Below are positions 61,560 to 64,000 of a stretch of DNA of 64,000 nucleotides, piece after piece (the stretch's first letter is position 1; the number at the start of each line of letters is the position of its first letter). The stretch comes from Copromyces sp. CBS 386.78 (lineage: Eukaryota; Ascomycota; Sordariomycetes; Sordariales; Sordariaceae). The notes below the pieces were generated by a model, which ran no database searches, had not been told where the DNA came from, and saw only the letters and a list, made by a program, of their open reading frames with translations. A program made the translations under genes and the position numbers. The stretch is from the NCBI GenBank assembly GCA_030685235.1, contig MU839080.1, positions 904,308 through 968,307 on the forward strand, given 5' to 3'.

Positions 61560-62960
61560 GGTACCGCGGCGTTATTATTGGCCGCTTAAGCGTTTATAGT
61601 ATTAATTTAATATTATTGGCCGTAGCCTTGCTAACCGTAACCTTACTAACCGTAGTCGTACTAACCCTATTGAAGAACGGAATTATTATTATTGCCGCCC
61701 TTGCCACCGCCTCTACCACCGCCCCTATTACTGCGACCGCTGCGACTACCATAGGTAGAAGCGGGGAGATCTTTATTAAAATTAATATAGCTACGGTAAG
61801 CGGTTAAAAAATAATTCTTACGATTGTAATAGGTATATACGCCGGTCTTTATATAATATTCGAAAATCTTTTAGGAGATTATACCGCGTATAATAATATT
61901 AATAGCGGATATAGAATTAAAGTCTATTATATTACCGCTTTAATTAATAGGCTATTCTATAAACGAGGTAATATTATAATTATTCGAGGAAGACGGTTTG
62001 TAAAATAGGTTAGTAAGCTTTTTACAGTAAATATTATTTTTATAGCTCTAAGCTAGTAAATAGGTTATTTAGAACTATTTATTATAATTATTATCGGTAA
62101 AAAGCGGGTATTAGTAAATAATAATATTATAGACGGCCTTAGTAATTTTATTACAAAAGAAATATATTTTTATAATATTATTTATATCGTACTAATCAAT
62201 AAAGATGGTAAAGCGGTCTTTAAAAACGGCCTAACGCATCTTTTTAATTATTTTTAAATTATTTAGCTCGCGACGAATAATAACGGTAAAGTTGGAATTA
62301 TCGTATTTAATATTGAACTCTTTAAAAAAGTCTATAATAATCTTCTATTTCAATTTAATATTATTAATTGAATATTCGAAAATATTAGCCAACGCTAATT
62401 TAATAACCGCGAAAGGGGGGCCTTCGAAATATTTAGTAATATACGAAAAACGTTTAAATTTAAAGGCGAAATAAATTAACTCGTTAATCTAATATAGCTT
62501 AACTTTTATATACTAAGAACGATACTTCTCTATTTTCTTTAATAGAATAATTCCTTTATTATCGAATAGAATAATATACATATATAATTATACTAACTTA
62601 TAACTACTATTATTAATATTTATAATTATTATAATAAATATTTTAATTTTTTAAATTTATTTAAATTAAACGCGGACTTTATTAATAACTTCGGCGTACT
62701 TATCCTTTTATTTTTAGAAGGATTTAAAAATATTAATCTTAAAATCGTTAAAAGATTGTTTAAATTCGTTAATCCCTTATTAGAATTTAATATTTCGAAT
62801 ATTTAAATGATTAATCTCTTAGTAGGATTCGGTAAAATCCTCTTCGGCTTTCTAAACGTACGAGCGGGCTTCAATTACGTCGTTATAAACGAAACGGTTG
62901 TAAGCGAGGGCAACGTCGCGGAATACCGGGACCGATACGAACGTAAAGGCGTAATCTATA
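61560..62960 (-). pseudogene. RIPed gag of element 2
   Basis: On the - strand a zinc-knuckle remnant at about 61.85-61.81 kb reads YTYYNRKNYFLTAY, fitting C-x2-C-x3-GH-x4-C with Cys-to-Tyr and Gly-to-Asn changes. It is followed by YINFNKDLPASTYGSRS and a Gly/Arg/Asn-rich tail (GGGRGGGKGG). More N-terminal gag sequence extends toward about 62.95 kb but is stop-riddled. Confidence 0.72.
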
Positions 62961-63384
62961 ATATAATATAATAGAACGCGAATAGTAGGATCGTTATCGA
63001 AGTTTATAAATACCTTAACTAAAGTATTGTAAATTACTTAATTTTTAGAATCGGTAGTTTAAAGGGCGCCGATAGCGGTTACTACAATAAAATTATCGGT
63101 AATAATCTGTAGTTAGTCCGTTATTAATTACTAAATTAATATAAATATAGTAGTTTACTTAAACGTACTATTTTAATTAATAAGTAAGGAGAAAGAAATA
63201 AGGCTAATACTTATTATATTACCTAGTTCGAATCGTACTGTTTGCGACCGAATCTTTTACTTACCCCATTCGTAAGGGGTTGAGTCTTTAATCGCAAAGC
63301 GATTTAAATAATCTTTTCTATACTAAACGTAATTTGAATCTATTTCCCTTAAGCGTACGCAACGCGATAGTAAGCATAACAAAC

Positions 63385-63594
63385 TATTACGGGGTGAGGC
63401 ACTATTGGGGGTAGGGTAAAATATACGTTATTGTGCGAAGGAGAGGAAAGGAAGGATATATGCGGAAGACTAGCTATATAGGCGAAAGCCCTAAAGCCAG
63501 GCCGTACGCGCACATAACTCTGCACGTAACCGTGCTATGACGATGGTCATAGTGCGAGTGCAGGGTGGGCATGTCACAGGCTAATCCTGTAATA
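63385..63594 (-). repeat. 5' LTR of element 2 (210 bp)
   Basis: Begins TATTAC and ends GTAATA on the + strand; these are RIP-type variants of the TATCAC/GTGATA ends of the partner LTR. Same length with no indels. Contains a short hairpin-forming palindrome (CTATGAC...GTCATAG). Confidence 0.9.
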
Positions 63595-63599
63595 TTCAC
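63595..63599. repeat. Right target-site duplication TTCAC of element 2
   Basis: TTCAC follows the right LTR directly and matches 56329-56333. Excising element 2 with one copy restores the element 1 reading frame. Confidence 0.85.
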
Positions 63600-63838
63600 T
63601 AGCGGAGCCTATTAATAGCCTACTATTATTAAGAAGGTTTTTTATAAGGCCTTTTTAGAATGTTATATCGTTAATAGTATTACAAAATAGTACGACCGAA
63701 TTATTATTAATCCCTATAATAAAAATCTCTAGCTTTAGCTTATTAGTCGTTAGTATAATTCCCCGGGCGCTAGTTATCTAGGCTGTAACGCTACGTACGA
63801 GCTTTTATAATACGATTTCTATTAGGAGGGAATATATA
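63600..63838 (+). pseudogene. Element 1 integrase N-terminus (zinc-binding), truncated
   Basis: Continuation of element 1 pol. SGAYQQPTIIKKVFYKAF is followed by LQLQLISRQYNSPGASYLG and NATYELLQYDFYQEGIYN, the H-H-C-C zinc-binding region of a gypsy integrase. The first His-x-x is now Tyr (QYNSP for QHNSP), and His before LG is also Tyr. The domain breaks off at about 63838, before the Cys pair, where TA-rich sequence ends abruptly. Confidence 0.75.
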
Positions 63839-64000
63839 ATGAGAGAGTCTTTTCGCACCGCCATCAAAGTCTATTCGCACCGCCGCCCCACCGTCGCCCC
63901 GCCCTTCCCGTGCGCTAATGCACCCCAAAATTTTTGAGCCAATCAAATCGCTCGCATCCAGATCAGGGTCCACAGCTCCTGTTCTTGGCGTCAGCAAACC
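63839..64000. mobile_element. Edge of a further, non-RIPed insertion (runs off window)
   Basis: Normal G+C sequence starts abruptly in the middle of the element 1 integrase. It contains the near-duplicate units TTTTCGCACCGCC and TATTCGCACCGCC. A - strand frame stays open from the edge of the window but has no recognised domain. An inserted young or low-copy element is the simplest reading; its other end and any target duplication are outside the window. Confidence 0.45.

Larger units (their letters stand above)
56334..63594 (-). mobile_element. Complete gypsy/Ty3 LTR retrotransposon, element 2 (7,261 bp)
   Basis: A - strand element with a 210-bp LTR at each end, a 5-bp TTCAC duplication and a polypurine tract next to the 3' LTR. 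Read from right to left: gag with zinc knuckle (about 61.8 kb), RT (about 60.05-59.2 kb), RNase H (about 59.0-58.8 kb), integrase and a chromodomain-like C-terminal region (57.3-56.6 kb). RT resembles that of element 1 (IKKLGGGVRVYINYYGINN versus IKKLGGGIYICVNYYGVNN), so the two belong to related but not identical families. All coding parts are RIP-mutated and no functional ORF remains. Confidence 0.9.
50926..63838 (+). mobile_element. Gypsy/Ty3 LTR retrotransposon, element 1, split by element 2
   Basis: The + strand element begins with a 5' LTR (50926-51136), then gag, protease, reverse transcriptase and RNase H up to 56333. It is interrupted by the complete element 2 (56334-63594) and resumes at 63600. 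Removing element 2 and one copy of TTCAC joins the reading frame seamlessly: LVSSF (56.31 kb) plus TSGAYQQPTIIKK (63.60 kb). Integrase then continues to about 63838, where it is cut off. Domain order protease, RT, RNase H, integrase is diagnostic of Ty3/gypsy elements. The whole coding part is RIP-mutated. The 3' LTR is not in the window. Confidence 0.85.

Noticed and set aside
61616..61807. 63-codon + strand hydrophobic frame in the TA-rich block
   Set aside because: Antisense shadow of the Gly/Arg/Asn-rich gag tail of element 2.

Overview
The window looks like nuclear DNA of a filamentous ascomycete, most likely a Sordariomycete of the Neurospora/Sordaria type. The evidence is: short (about 55-260 bp) GT..AG introns inside genes on both strands; genes whose closest recognisable families are fungal (DUF6590, a Con7-like zinc-finger regulator, a HERP/Usa1-like protein, FRM2/HBN1-type nitroreductase); roughly one gene per 3-5 kb; and a 15-kb block of extreme A+T content in which ancient transposons carry the signature of repeat-induced point mutation (RIP: CpA to TpA, so Gln codons become stops, Asp becomes Asn, Cys becomes Tyr). 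No organism name can be proved from the sequence alone.

Layout. 1-12.35 kb: no gene that I can support, only microsatellites and short chance ORFs. 12.36-15.35 kb (-): karyopherin Kap104/transportin. 17.14-17.62 kb (-): small two-exon proteasome assembly chaperone 4-like gene. 18.64-20.12 kb (+): N2227/carnosine N-methyltransferase-like enzyme, tail-to-tail with a short-chain dehydrogenase ending in a PTS1-like AKL (20.33-21.35 kb, -). 22.18-23.87 kb (-): ubiquitin-like/HERP-type membrane protein. 25.52-27.24 kb (+): mitochondrial phosphatidylserine decarboxylase, convergent with a nitroreductase with a mitochondrial-type leader (28.09-29.03 kb, -). 31.29-33.15 kb (-): ferredoxin-reductase-like flavoprotein with a Cys-cluster N-terminus in place of an FMN domain. 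37.29-39.12 kb (-): six-exon DUF6590 protein. 42.21-44.46 kb (-): C2H2 zinc-finger regulator resembling Con7. 47.45-47.89 kb: an intact 443-bp MITE with TTA target duplications.

From about 48.6 to 63.84 kb the base composition collapses to TA-rich sequence. This block is a nest of transposons. A MULE-type DNA transposase remnant (-) is followed at 50.926 kb by a gypsy/Ty3 retrotransposon (element 1, +). Element 1 is itself split after its RNase H domain by a second complete gypsy element (element 2, -, 56,334-63,594) with two 210-bp LTRs and a 5-bp TTCAC target duplication. Element 1 resumes in frame with its integrase zinc finger at 63,600 and is cut again at about 63.84 kb by normal-composition, non-RIPed sequence that runs off the window.

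The gene complement is housekeeping (nuclear import, proteasome assembly, ER quality control, phosphatidylethanolamine synthesis, redox enzymes) plus one developmental-type regulator. There is no sign of an operon-like or biosynthetic cluster. The most informative part is the nested transposon block and its uneven RIP damage. All exon models were built by hand from splice consensus, reading-frame phase and family similarity remembered from general knowledge. No database search was run.
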